Origin: Azoarcus sp. DD4
GTDB taxonomy: Bacteria > Pseudomonadota > Gammaproteobacteria > Burkholderiales > Rhodocyclaceae
NCBI RefSeq assembly: GCF_006496635.1
Contig: NZ_CP022958.1
Coordinates: 4,526,001-4,590,000, forward strand
Direction: 5' to 3'
Length of the DNA: 64,000 bases
Positions 51,080 to 59,563 of the stretch are shown here, piece after piece (within the stretch, counting starts at the first letter, position 1; each line of letters starts with the position of its first letter). The position numbers and the translations under genes were made by a program. The notes under the pieces are model-generated. The model did not search any database. It saw only the letters and a list, made by a program, of their open reading frames with translations, and was not told the origin of the DNA.

Positions 51080-53185
51080 TCATTCCTTCATGTCCCAGGC
51101 CTTGAGGCTGTTCTCGGTCTTCATCATGTCTATCACCCGGCAGTCGCCGCACATGGACAGGCGGGCACGCTCGGCATCGGAGGCGAACATGGAATGGCCG
51201 GACAGGCGGGCGATCATCGCCTGGATGATGGGCGCGGCGCCCATCGGCTTGCCGCAACTCGTGCAGTGGAAGACATCGGCCTCGCGCAGCGCGCGGGCGC
51301 GTTTCGGCTCGTCGCCAAGCAGCAGCCGCGGTTCGAGGCTGAGCGCGGACTCCGGACAGGAGCTCACGCACAGGCCGCACTGCAGACAGTTCTTCTCGAC
51401 GAACTCGAGGCGGTAGCTGTCGGTGGCTGCGCGCAACGCGCCGGCCGGACAGGCCCCGGTACAGGCCATGCACAAGGTGCAGGCCTCGGTGGCCAGCACC
51501 TGGCCGAAGGGTGCGCCGGCCTTGAGTTCGATCTGCGCCGGCAGGCCGCTCAGGGTGCGTGCGGCGGGCGCCTCGGCGATCAGGTGGCGCAGCGCCAGGT
51601 CCAGGGTTTCGCGCTTCTTCGGCAGCAGGCGGAAGCTCGCCGCGCGGGCCACGCCGGCAGCCGGCGCCCAGTCCCACAGCGCGGTTTCGAGCTGGCGCCA
51701 GTCGTCGGTGTCCATGGCGTCGATGACGCGCAGGTGTTCGCCGGCGTAGCCGAGGCCGGCGAGGATGGCCGCGCCGTGGCCGGCCTGCGCCTTCAGCGGC
51801 GCGGCGTCGTGGCTGCCGGCGGCGAGCACCGCCGCCTGACAGGCGCCAAGCGCGATGCTGCCGAGCAGCAGGTCCAGCCCGACCGCATCCGCACTCCAGA
51901 CCTCGACCGGAATCACCCGCGCCGGCAGACCGCGGCCGCGGCGGGCGAGTCGCTCGATCAGCTTGCCGCCGGCCTCCCCGGCGTGGAACAGCAGACAGGC
52001 ATCGCGCCCGCCGGCCGCGGTGTATTCCGCAAGCAGGGTCTTGACCTGCAGGCCGACATCGGTGACGCGCGGATACTGGAATGCGAGCGCGCCCGACGGG
52101 CACACCGTGCTGCAGGTGCCGCAGCCCTTGCAGAGATAGGGATCGACCGCGATCACGTTGCCGGCGGAGCGGATCGCCTCGGTGGAACAGACCTCGATGC
52201 AGTTGTTGCAGCCCGGCTTTTTCGCCCGGCTATGGGCGCAGAGACCGGCTTCGAAGGCGACATAGCGCGGCTTTTCGAACTCGCCGACGAATTCGCCCAG
52301 CGCCTGCACCGCCAGTGCCTGATCGAAGGGGTCACGACCGGGAGCGGCGTAGCCGTCCGGGTATTCGACACGCTTCAACAAGGGGGCGGCGGAAAGATCC
52401 AGCACCAGGTCGAAGCGTTCGTTGCGCGCGGTGTCGCGACGGGCGAAATCGATGGCGGCGATCTCGCCGCAGGCGCTGACACAGGCGCGATGGCCGGCAC
52501 AACGGCCAAGGTCGACCTGCAGGTCGTAACCGATGGCGCCTTCCGGACAGGCCTTGACGCAGGCATGGCAGCGCACGCACAGGTCGAGGTCGATCGGGTT
52601 TTCCTGCGTCCAGGCGAGATCGAAGGCGCCGAGGTGGCCGGTAAGCGACTGCGGCTGCCCGCTCCATACCGGATAGGCGTTCCCGGCCGGGAGTTCGGCG
52701 TCGCCGGCGCGGTCGGTGATAAGCACGGCGACTTCGAAGCTCGCCGCCAGCCGCTCGGCCCAGCCGAGTGCGACACCGGCTTCGCCGACGATGGCCAGCG
52801 CCCGGCCGGCGGAAATCTGCACGCCCTGCACCGGCTCGACCTCGGGCAACGCGGTCGCCGCGGCGATCAACGCCGCCAGCTTGGGCGTCGCCTGGGTGCT
52901 TTCGGCCGACCAGCCGGCGGTTTCGCGCAGGTTGAAGAAACTCGCCTGCCCGGCAGCGCCGACCGACTCGGCCAGCTCGCCGAACAGCGCGAGTTCCTGC
53001 GTACAGGACACCGCCACCTGTTTGCCGGCCGCAAGATCGGCCTCCAGCAAGGGCAGTTCGCGTCCGCACAGCGCGTGGTGAACGGGCAGCGCGGCGTCGC
53101 CGCCGGCACAGGCCCGTGCCGCCGCATCGAGGGAATAGCTATGGTTGCAGTCGCAAAGTCTGATCTGTTTGCCGGTCGTGCCCAT
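51080..53185 (-). CDS. Large multi-[4Fe-4S] polyferredoxin of the formate dehydrogenase operon
   Basis: 701 residues, first gene of the operon. Cys motifs are spread along the chain: CVRCHACVKACP and the next CAGHRACVSAC, CNNCIEVC, CKGCGTCSTVCP, CTLCMACTGACP, CLQCGLCVSSCP, and C-terminal CTSCGKP plus CGDCR, which suggest at least six iron-sulfur clusters. Between them are Ala/Leu-rich domains resembling heterodisulfide-reductase or sulfurtransferase folds (ALAIVGEAGVALGWAERLAA). No membrane segment or signal is apparent. It may pass electrons from formate or help mature the enzyme. The start MGTTGKQIRLCDC is preceded by a weak AGCGGG. Confidence 0.82.
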   Translation of the reverse strand: MGTTGKQIRLCDCNHSYSLDAAARACAGGDAALPVHHALCGRELPLLEADLAAGKQVAVSCTQELALFGELAESVGAAGQASFFNLRETAGWSAESTQATPKLAALIAAATALPEVEPVQGVQISAGRALAIVGEAGVALGWAERLAASFEVAVLITDRAGDAELPAGNAYPVWSGQPQSLTGHLGAFDLAWTQENPIDLDLCVRCHACVKACPEGAIGYDLQVDLGRCAGHRACVSACGEIAAIDFARRDTARNERFDLVLDLSAAPLLKRVEYPDGYAAPGRDPFDQALAVQALGEFVGEFEKPRYVAFEAGLCAHSRAKKPGCNNCIEVCSTEAIRSAGNVIAVDPYLCKGCGTCSTVCPSGALAFQYPRVTDVGLQVKTLLAEYTAAGGRDACLLFHAGEAGGKLIERLARRGRGLPARVIPVEVWSADAVGLDLLLGSIALGACQAAVLAAGSHDAAPLKAQAGHGAAILAGLGYAGEHLRVIDAMDTDDWRQLETALWDWAPAAGVARAASFRLLPKKRETLDLALRHLIAEAPAARTLSGLPAQIELKAGAPFGQVLATEACTLCMACTGACPAGALRAATDSYRLEFVEKNCLQCGLCVSSCPESALSLEPRLLLGDEPKRARALREADVFHCTSCGKPMGAAPIIQAMIARLSGHSMFASDAERARLSMCGDCRVIDMMKTENSLKAWDMKE

Positions 53186-53226
53186 CTGGCCCGCTGTTCC
53201 TGATTAATACTTTGGAACTAGATAAA

Positions 53227-53242
53227 GCAGGCTGCGAGCCAG
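53227..53242 (-). promoter_or_regulatory. Sigma-54-type promoter of the formate dehydrogenase operon
   Basis: On the minus strand the sequence reads CTGGCTCGCAGCCTGCT: TGGC (-24) and TGC (-12) with exact spacing, matching the consensus at 14 or more of 16 positions. The predicted start of transcription is near 53215, giving a leader of ~30 bases to ATG 53185. The NtrC-type activator at 59564-60988 is the obvious candidate regulator. Confidence 0.6.
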
Positions 53243-53255
53243 ATTGCCCGGCAAA

Positions 53256-53324
53256 ATTCGGCGTGATAAGAACCAATTTCCCGAATCTGGCAGGCACCAA
53301 ATGAACACCAAGGACAGATTGTCC
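53256..53324. promoter_or_regulatory. Two dyads upstream of the sigma-54 promoter
   Basis: ATTCGG (53256-53261) pairs with CCGAAT (53281-53286), and GGACA (53312-53316) with TGTCC (53320-53324). They lie about 15-100 bases upstream of the -24 box on the minus strand, where enhancer sites for an NtrC-type activator are expected. Confidence 0.35.
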
Positions 53325-53373
53325 AGTCCGGGCCAATATGTCTCATCCGCGCAAAATGTTGCGCCGCCGCAAA

Positions 53374-53898
53374 TCAGGTCTCGTCGGAGACGGCCCCGGC
53401 AGCCGGCGGCTGGACGGCGGAAGGCACTGCAGCGGCGGCGTCCGCCTCCTCCGCAGCGACGACGTCCGGTGCCGGCACCGCCGGCGGCTCGACAGGCCGG
53501 GCGGGGTCGGCCGCGACTTCGCCCTCGTCCTCCGCCCCGGCAAGAAATTCCTGGGCGTGGCGCAGTCGGGCCAGCACATCGGGCGGAATGGGGGCAGGCA
53601 CCGAGTAGTCGTCGATGTAGATGTCCAAGCCGTCCATCACGTTGAAATGCGGGTCGTTGAAAAGCTTCTTCAATGCCTGCCGGCGCACCGCCTCGCCCAC
53701 CTCTTCCTTGAGGAAGGCGGTGAAGTCGGATTCGAGGGTCAGCGATTCCGGCGCCGGCAGCGGCGCGGTTTCGGCCTCCGCGCGCGAAGCGGCATCGGCA
53801 GGCGGTGCCGCCACGGGTTCCTTTTCCGGCGCTGGCGGAGCGCTCTCGGCCGTCCGCTTCAGGCGCGACCAGCGCGCGAGGAAACGCCCGCCGCTCAT
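53374..53898 (-). CDS. DUF3306 protein linked to formate dehydrogenase
   Basis: 174 residues. The recognisable DUF3306 core includes SGGRFLARWSRLKR at the start and TAFLKEEVGEAVRRQALKKL with FNDPHFNVMDGLDIYIDDY in the middle; both ends are Ala/Pro/Glu-rich and low-complexity. DUF3306 genes commonly accompany DUF3305 and formate dehydrogenase genes; the function is unknown, probably accessory. The ATG overlaps the DUF3305 stop by four bases. Confidence 0.85.
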   Translation of the reverse strand: MSGGRFLARWSRLKRTAESAPPAPEKEPVAAPPADAASRAEAETAPLPAPESLTLESDFTAFLKEEVGEAVRRQALKKLFNDPHFNVMDGLDIYIDDYSVPAPIPPDVLARLRHAQEFLAGAEDEGEVAADPARPVEPPAVPAPDVVAAEEADAAAAVPSAVQPPAAGAVSDET

Positions 53899-54389
53899 GA
53901 CTGCCCCCTGCCCCGTTCGCGATCCTGCGCCAGCGGGTCGTTGCGGCGGACCTTCTTGCGCGGTGCCGGCTTGTAGTGCGTATTGACGAAATCGCCCACC
54001 CAGTCGGCGATCTCGCGCGACATCGGAATGCCGTCCACCTGTTCGCCGGAGTCCAGCCAGCGCGCGGCCTCGCCGTAGCTCGCCGACACCGACACCGGCG
54101 CGGCGATCTCGCCCTCCTTGCGCCACATCACGAACACCTTGGGAACGGGGGAGCTCATGTTGAGGAAGTAGTTGTCGGCCTCGTCGCGGAACAGCTCCAG
54201 CACGAAACCACCTACCAGCCACTGGTCGCGGTCGGTTTCGGCGAGGATACGGCGCGGCGCGGCGCCACCCTCGGCACCCGCGCCGCCGGCAAAGGCCGGC
54301 ACCACGCCGACCGCTTCCCACGCTTCGTCCACCCAGCGGTTCTGAAGGCGGCGGCGCTCCATGATGATGGCGACGGGGAACTGGTTCAT
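53895..54389 (-). CDS. DUF3305 protein linked to formate dehydrogenase
   Basis: 164 residues beginning FPVAIIMERRRLQNRWVDEA, the DUF3305 hallmark, with LVGGFVLELFRDEADNYFLN and PKVFVMWRKEGE. It ends in a basic, Gln-rich tail. Function unknown; it pairs with DUF3306 next to formate dehydrogenase and molybdenum-cofactor genes. It is divergent from fdhD with a 169-base gap. Confidence 0.85.
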   Translation of the reverse strand: MNQFPVAIIMERRRLQNRWVDEAWEAVGVVPAFAGGAGAEGGAAPRRILAETDRDQWLVGGFVLELFRDEADNYFLNMSSPVPKVFVMWRKEGEIAAPVSVSASYGEAARWLDSGEQVDGIPMSREIADWVGDFVNTHYKPAPRKKVRRNDPLAQDRERGRGQS

Positions 54390-54524
54390 GAGGGAGAAGT
54401 CCTTGCTGCAAGGCGGAGTCTGTTTACAGCATACGTCAGCCCACCAGCGGCCGACAGCGCGCTTTCCGCCGTACCGCCCCGCCGGCTTGCGGCAAGGACG
54501 CATGGCCGGCGCGACGGAAGCCGC

Positions 54525-54530
54525 TACAAT
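54525..54530 (+). promoter_or_regulatory. Possible -10 box (TACAAT) for fdhD-mobA
   Basis: TACAAT lies 28 bases before the fdhD ATG in the gap divergent from DUF3305. No -35 hexamer stands out. Confidence 0.4.
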
Positions 54531-54558
54531 CCGCCGCACCTCATCTGCTGCCCACCCC

Positions 54559-55386
54559 ATGCCGACGCCGCCCTACCGCCCCCTGCTCAGCCAGGCCAGC
54601 CGACCGCTCACCGTCACCATCCCGGCGACCAACGAGCACGGCGAAGCCGTGCCCACCGCCATCGCCGGCGAACATCCGCTGACGCTCTATGTCGACAAGC
54701 GCGAGATCGTCACCCTGATGACGCTGGGCGCGGCGCCCGAAGCGCTGGCCATCGGCTGGCTGCGCAACCAGCGCCTGGTGCGCCAGCTCGAAGACATCGT
54801 CGCGGTGCAGGTCGACTGGGACGTCGATGCGGTGGCGGTGAGCACCCGTGCCGGCCTCGAAGACGCCGACGCCCGCCTCGGCAGCCGCACGGTGACCACC
54901 GGCTGCGGCCAGGGCACGGTGTTCGGCGGGCTGATGGACGAGGTCGACAGCATCCGCCTGCCGGCCGCGCGCCAGATGTCGCAGGCGACGCTCTACGCGC
55001 TGATGGACGCGGTGCGCCTGCACGAATCCATCTACAAGCAGGCCGGCGCGGTGCATGGCTGCGCGCTGGCGCAGGCAAGGCCGGACGGCTGCGAGATCCT
55101 GATGTTCGTCGAGGACGTCGGCCGCCACAACGCGGTGGACGCCATCGCCGGCCAGATGTGGCTGGACGGCCTGGACGGCAGCGACAAGATCTTCTACACC
55201 ACCGGCCGGCTGACGTCGGAGATGGTCATCAAGACCGCGCAGATGGGCATTCCCTTCCTGGTGTCGCGCTCCGGCCTCACCCAGATGGGCTGGGACATCG
55301 CGCGCAGGATCGGCATGACCATGATAGGCCGCGCCCAGGGCAAGCATTACCTGCTGTTCTCCGGCGAGGAGCATTTCACACGATGA
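54559..55386 (+). CDS. fdhD: Formate dehydrogenase sulfurtransferase FdhD
   Basis: 275 residues: LYVDKREIVTLMTLGAAPEA, the loop TTGCGQGTVFGG, SIYKQAGAVHGCALAQ, MFVEDVGRHNAVDAIAGQMW and GRLTSEMVIKTAQMGIPF. FdhD passes sulfur from IscS to the bis-MGD cofactor and is essential for FdhA activity. The loop shows one Cys (TGCGQG), where E. coli has a two-Cys arrangement; single-Cys versions are common. Starts at ATG 54559; its stop overlaps mobA (ATGA). Confidence 0.92.
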   Translation: MPTPPYRPLLSQASRPLTVTIPATNEHGEAVPTAIAGEHPLTLYVDKREIVTLMTLGAAPEALAIGWLRNQRLVRQLEDIVAVQVDWDVDAVAVSTRAGLEDADARLGSRTVTTGCGQGTVFGGLMDEVDSIRLPAARQMSQATLYALMDAVRLHESIYKQAGAVHGCALAQARPDGCEILMFVEDVGRHNAVDAIAGQMWLDGLDGSDKIFYTTGRLTSEMVIKTAQMGIPFLVSRSGLTQMGWDIARRIGMTMIGRAQGKHYLLFSGEEHFTR

Positions 55387-56015
55387 AGGCGAACGACACC
55401 ATGACCAGCGAAAGCGGCATCACCGGCGTGCTGCTCGCCGGCGGCCAGGGCAGCCGCATGGGCGGCGTGGACAAGGGCCTGGTCGAACTCGCCGGCCGGC
55501 CGATGGCGGCGCATGTGCTGGCGCGGCTTGCGCCGCAGGTGGACGAACTCATCATCAACGCCAACCAGAACGCCGAGGCCTACGCCGCCTTCGGCCATCC
55601 GGTGTTCGGCGACGACATTCCCGGCTATGCCGGCCCGCTCGCCGGGCTGCACGCCGCACTCGCCCGCGCCCGCCAGCCGCTGGTGGCGACCGCCCCGTGC
55701 GATTCGCCCTTCCTGCCGACCGATCTGGTGGCGCGGCTCAAGGCCGCACTGCTCGGGCATGGCGCCGACCTCGCCGTCGCCAAGACCTTCGACCAGGCGC
55801 ACCCGGTGTTCTGCCTGTGCCGCCGCGACCTCGCCGACCACCTGCTCGCCTTTCTCGAAGGCGGCGGACGCAAGATCGACCGCTGGTACGGCAGCCTGAA
55901 AGTGGTGGAGGTAGCCTTCGACGACGAGGAGGCAGCCTTCCGCAACATCAACACCCGCGACGAACTGGCCGAGGCGGCACGCGAACTGCCCGCCGCGCCG
56001 GGTCATCATGGCTGA
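55383..56015 (+). CDS. mobA: Molybdenum cofactor guanylyltransferase
   Basis: 210 residues. The nucleotidyltransferase motif is VLLAGGQGSRMGGVDKGLVE, with APCDSPFLPTDLV and INTRDELAEA at the C-terminus. MobA makes the guanine dinucleotide form of the cofactor needed by FdhA. ATG 55383 overlaps the fdhD stop; a second ATG at 55401 is also possible. Overlaps the next gene by 8 bases. Confidence 0.94.
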   Translation: MKANDTMTSESGITGVLLAGGQGSRMGGVDKGLVELAGRPMAAHVLARLAPQVDELIINANQNAEAYAAFGHPVFGDDIPGYAGPLAGLHAALARARQPLVATAPCDSPFLPTDLVARLKAALLGHGADLAVAKTFDQAHPVFCLCRRDLADHLLAFLEGGGRKIDRWYGSLKVVEVAFDDEEAAFRNINTRDELAEAARELPAAPGHHG

Positions 56016-56931
56016 GACGGACAGGCTGCCGGCGGTCGACACCGCGGCGGAGAGCCCCTGCCTGACCGCCCGTCAGGCCGCCGCTTACCTGCAGCTCAAC
56101 GAAAAGAAGCTCTACGAACTCGCCAACAGCCGCGAGATCCCCGCCGCCCGCGTCGGCGGCAAGTGGCTGTTTCCACGCGCCCTGCTGGCCGAATGGCTGC
56201 ATGAGCAGGCCCACGGCGGGGCGCTGACCGACCGTCTGCTGATCACCGGCAGCGACGATCCGGTGCTCGCCGCCGCGGTCGCCGCACTGGCCCCGGAGCT
56301 CGGCGCCGAGGCCTACGTCGCCTACAGCCCCACCGGCACCCTGCCCGGCCTGGAACTGCTCGCCCGCCGCCGCGCCAACGTGTGCGCGCTGCACTGGGGC
56401 AGCGTCGAACACAGCGCCACCCAGCACGCGATGCTGCTGCGCCGCTTCGCCCATCATCCGCACTGGGCCCTGGTGCGCCTGGCCCACCGCGAACAGGGCG
56501 TGATCCTGCGGCGCGGGCTGGAGATAGACGGCATCGAGACGCTCGCCGCGTTCGACTACCGGTGGGCGATGCGGCAGGCCGGCGCCGGCTCGCGCCACTT
56601 CCTGGAATCGGCGCTCGCCAGCCGCGGCTTCCGGCCCGAGGACTGCAGCGTGGTGGCAGAGGCCCGCTCGGAGCGCGAGGCCGCCGGCCTGGTAGCGCGC
56701 GAGGAGGCCGACTGCGCACCCGGCACCCGCGCCGCCGCCAGCGAGTTCGGCCTCGGCTTCCTGTCCTTCGGCTGGGAGGCCTTCGATCTCGCCCTGCCGC
56801 GCGAGATCCTGTTCCGCAAGCTGTTCCAGCGGCTGCTCGCCTGCTACGGCGGCGCCGAGATGCAGGCGCTGACAGCGCGGCTGGGCGGCTACGACCTCAG
56901 CCCGCTGGGGCGGGTGATGACAACGGAATAG
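56008..56931 (+). CDS. HTH regulator with periplasmic-binding-like ligand domain
   Basis: 307 residues. An excisionase/MerR-type helix-turn-helix (LTARQAAAYLQLNEKKLYEL, then NSREIPAARVGGKWLFPR) covers ~20-65, followed by a binding-protein-like domain (~75-290, PBP_like) with LLITGSDDPVLAAAV and SPTGTLPGLELLARRRANVC. The order fdhD-mobA-regulator with 4- and 8-base overlaps suggests that it senses molybdate or a cofactor-related ligand. No wing or dimer partner visible. The ligand is not predicted by sequence. Confidence 0.8.
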   Translation: MAETDRLPAVDTAAESPCLTARQAAAYLQLNEKKLYELANSREIPAARVGGKWLFPRALLAEWLHEQAHGGALTDRLLITGSDDPVLAAAVAALAPELGAEAYVAYSPTGTLPGLELLARRRANVCALHWGSVEHSATQHAMLLRRFAHHPHWALVRLAHREQGVILRRGLEIDGIETLAAFDYRWAMRQAGAGSRHFLESALASRGFRPEDCSVVAEARSEREAAGLVAREEADCAPGTRAAASEFGLGFLSFGWEAFDLALPREILFRKLFQRLLACYGGAEMQALTARLGGYDLSPLGRVMTTE

Positions 56932-56933
56932 AC

Positions 56934-57440
56934 CTAGGCGCCAACCGCAACCGGCGCGAAGAAGCGCTCGATGAAGGTGGCCACCGCCGCCGCATCGTTG
57001 ATGTCCAGTTGCGGCAGCGCCGTCGGCAACGGCACATCGGTGGCCACTGCGACGATGTCGGGGTCGTCCGGGTAGAACGCGGCTTCCTGCACTGCGGTGC
57101 GGCGCACCTCGATCTTGGGGATGCGGGCGCGCTTGAAGCCTTCCACCAGCACCAGGTCGCAGGGCGAGAGCTTGGCCAGCAGCGCTTCCAGCGACATTTC
57201 CTCCTCGCCGCGCAACTCATGCATCAGCGACCAGCGCACGCCGGAGCTGATCAGCACCTCGCGGCAGCCGGCATGACGGTGGCGCCAGGAATCCTTGCCC
57301 TCGTGGTCGATGTCGAACTTGTGGTGTGCATGCTTGATCAGCGACACCGCAAGGCCGCGTGCGCTGAGGATGGCGACCACCTGTTCCACCAGCGTGGTCT
57401 TGCCGCTGCCGGACCAGCCGGCGAATCCAATCACTTTCAT
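56934..57440 (-). CDS. mobB: Molybdopterin-guanine dinucleotide biosynthesis protein MobB
   Basis: 168 residues: IGFAGWSGSGKTTLVEQVVA is the P-loop, LIKHAHHKFDIDHEGKDSWR carries the metal or nucleotide-binding region, and VEGFKRARIPKIEV follows. MobB is a GTP-binding partner of MobA. It is the last gene of the operon with the NtrC-type regulator and kinase, and ends 2 bases from the convergent HTH regulator gene. Confidence 0.93.
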   Translation of the reverse strand: MKVIGFAGWSGSGKTTLVEQVVAILSARGLAVSLIKHAHHKFDIDHEGKDSWRHRHAGCREVLISSGVRWSLMHELRGEEEMSLEALLAKLSPCDLVLVEGFKRARIPKIEVRRTAVQEAAFYPDDPDIVAVATDVPLPTALPQLDINDAAAVATFIERFFAPVAVGA

Positions 57441-57453
57441 CGTTTCGTTCCGA

Positions 57454-59553
57454 TCACGCCCCGCCGTTGCGGGCGGGCTCGACCGCTTCATTGCGATACT
57501 CGGGCACCGACAGCAGCCATACGGTGAAGGCCGCGCCTTCGCCATGGGTGCTTTCCACGCTGATGCGGCCGCCGTAGCGTTCGACCAGCGAGTAGCTGAT
57601 CGACAGCCCCAGCCCGGTGCCCTGCGTCTTCTTGGTGGTGAAAAAGGGGTCGAATATACGCGCCAGATCCTCTGCACGGATACCCTGCCCGGTGTCGCGC
57701 ACGGTAACGCAGACGCCGCGCGGCACCACACCCGTTTCGCTGCGTTCGTCCCAGTCGGCGGTGGTCAGGGTCAGCGTACCGCCGGCCGGCATCGCCTGCG
57801 CCGCATTGACGATGAGGTTGATGAAAACCTGCTGCAGCTCGGGCTCGTTGATTTCGACGTGGCGCGCGGTCTGCGGTTCATGGCGCACCGTGACGCCGTG
57901 CTTGCTGAGGTGCTGGCGGGTGAGCACCAGGCAATCGGCCAGCACCGCATTCACGTCCACCGCCCCGGCGTAGCCGGCGAATTCGCCCGGCCGCGCGAAC
58001 TGCAGCAGCTTGGTGACGATGAGCCGGATGCGGTTCACCTGCTCGTCGATCAGGCGGATCTCGTTCATCACCGGGGTGGCGTGGGCGCCGAGCTCATCGC
58101 GCAGCAGCTCCAGGTTGCCCTGGATGACAGCGGCCGGATTGCTGATCTCGTGGGCGACGCCGGCGGTGAGTTCGCCGATCGCGGCCAGTTTTTCGGTCAT
58201 CACCAGCTGGCGCTGGGCGGCGCGCAGTTCTTCATTGGCCGCCTCGAGGTCGCGGGTGCGCTCTATCACCTTGCGGTCCAGCGAGGCCGCGAGCTGCTCC
58301 AGCTGGTCGCGCTTCTGCGCGAGCACGTCGAGCAGGCGGTCGAACTCGCGCGCCAGCAGGCCGAGCTCGTCGCGGCTGTCGACCGGGCCGACGCGCGCGC
58401 CGCCGTCGCCGGCCTCGATCTGGCCTATGGTGCCGTGCATGCGCTCGATCGGCCGGAAGATGCTGCGCGCCCACTGCAGCGACCACACCGCGCCCGCCAG
58501 GCTGATTACAAGGAAGAGACAGAAGATCACCAGCAGCGCCACTGTCTTGGCAATGCGGAACGGCGCTTCGAGAAAACCGACGTAGAGCATGCCGATGCGG
58601 CGGCCGCGGCTGTCGAGCACCGGCTCGTAGCCCGATACATACCAGTCGTTCACCACGAAGGCGGTCTCCAGCCAGGTCTTGCCGTGGTCGAGCACATGGG
58701 CGCGCACTTCGTCCGAGGCACGGGTGCCCAGCGCCCGTTCTCCGGCGAACAGGCGCACGTTGGTGGCGATGCGGGCATCGCCGAGGAATAGCGTGGTCGT
58801 GCCCTTGCTGCCCAACGGCAGCGAACCGTCGCGATAGACGATGGCGTTGATGGTATCGACGAAATCCAGGTTGCCGTTGAGCAGCACGCCGCCCTCGATC
58901 ACCGCGACGAGGTTGCCGGTGCCGTCGTACACCGGCGCCGCGGCATGGATCACCATGCCGCGCGTCTCTTCGCTGCGCGGGTCGCGGCGCGCACGCGGCG
59001 TGTCGAGCAGGTTGAGCCGGGCGCGTTCCCGCAGGGCCGGCGCGATGGCACCGAGCTCGTCGGCCTCGAACACCTCGACCGCGCTGGCGCTGCCTTCGCG
59101 TATCGCCCGCGTGACCACCGGCCAGTGGCCACGCTCCGCCCCGGCCGGCAGGCTGCCGGCGGCATGGCGCACGCGGCCGTTCACATCGAGCACGTGGATG
59201 AAGTCCAGCCCGCGCTCGCCGCGTACCCGCTCGAGCAAGGCGTTGATGTCCGCATGGCGCTCGCCCAGCGCCGCAGCCAGGCGGCGCGATTCGGCGAACC
59301 CCTCGACGCGGTTGCCGACATCGGCGATGACGCGGTCGAAGTATTCGTGGGCGATCACCAGGTCGCTGTCGACCTTGAACACCAGCAGCTTGTGGTAGTA
59401 GGTGTGGCTCCAGTACCAGGTCAGCCCCATGATGATGGGAAAGCCCAGCATCAGCGGCGCCAGCACCAGGAACAGCAGCTTGGCGCGGACCGAACCGCCG
59501 AAGTAGGCCAGCGGCGGAGCGAACAGGGCGCGCAGGCGCTGCGGCATCCTCAT
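57454..59553 (-). CDS. Sensor histidine kinase (Cache-HAMP-HisKA-HATPase)
   Basis: 699 residues from ATG 59553. Membrane segment 1 (~25-50) and 2 (~355-380) enclose a ~300-residue periplasmic Cache-type sensor (LDFIHVLDVNGRVRHAAGSL, FVVNDWYVSGYEPVLDSRGR). HAMP (WARSIFRPIERMHGTIGQIE) and a coiled coil precede HisKA with H468 (TAGVAHEISNPAAVIQGN), then the ATPase (INLIVNAAQAMPAG, DTGQGIRAEDL, GTGLGLSISYSL). It belongs to the NtrB/DctB/ZraS-like group that phosphorylates NtrC-type regulators. Signal unknown; cotranscribed with its regulator and mobB. Confidence 0.9.
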   Translation of the reverse strand: MRMPQRLRALFAPPLAYFGGSVRAKLLFLVLAPLMLGFPIIMGLTWYWSHTYYHKLLVFKVDSDLVIAHEYFDRVIADVGNRVEGFAESRRLAAALGERHADINALLERVRGERGLDFIHVLDVNGRVRHAAGSLPAGAERGHWPVVTRAIREGSASAVEVFEADELGAIAPALRERARLNLLDTPRARRDPRSEETRGMVIHAAAPVYDGTGNLVAVIEGGVLLNGNLDFVDTINAIVYRDGSLPLGSKGTTTLFLGDARIATNVRLFAGERALGTRASDEVRAHVLDHGKTWLETAFVVNDWYVSGYEPVLDSRGRRIGMLYVGFLEAPFRIAKTVALLVIFCLFLVISLAGAVWSLQWARSIFRPIERMHGTIGQIEAGDGGARVGPVDSRDELGLLAREFDRLLDVLAQKRDQLEQLAASLDRKVIERTRDLEAANEELRAAQRQLVMTEKLAAIGELTAGVAHEISNPAAVIQGNLELLRDELGAHATPVMNEIRLIDEQVNRIRLIVTKLLQFARPGEFAGYAGAVDVNAVLADCLVLTRQHLSKHGVTVRHEPQTARHVEINEPELQQVFINLIVNAAQAMPAGGTLTLTTADWDERSETGVVPRGVCVTVRDTGQGIRAEDLARIFDPFFTTKKTQGTGLGLSISYSLVERYGGRISVESTHGEGAAFTVWLLSVPEYRNEAVEPARNGGA

Positions 59554-59563
59554 TCGGGCCGCG

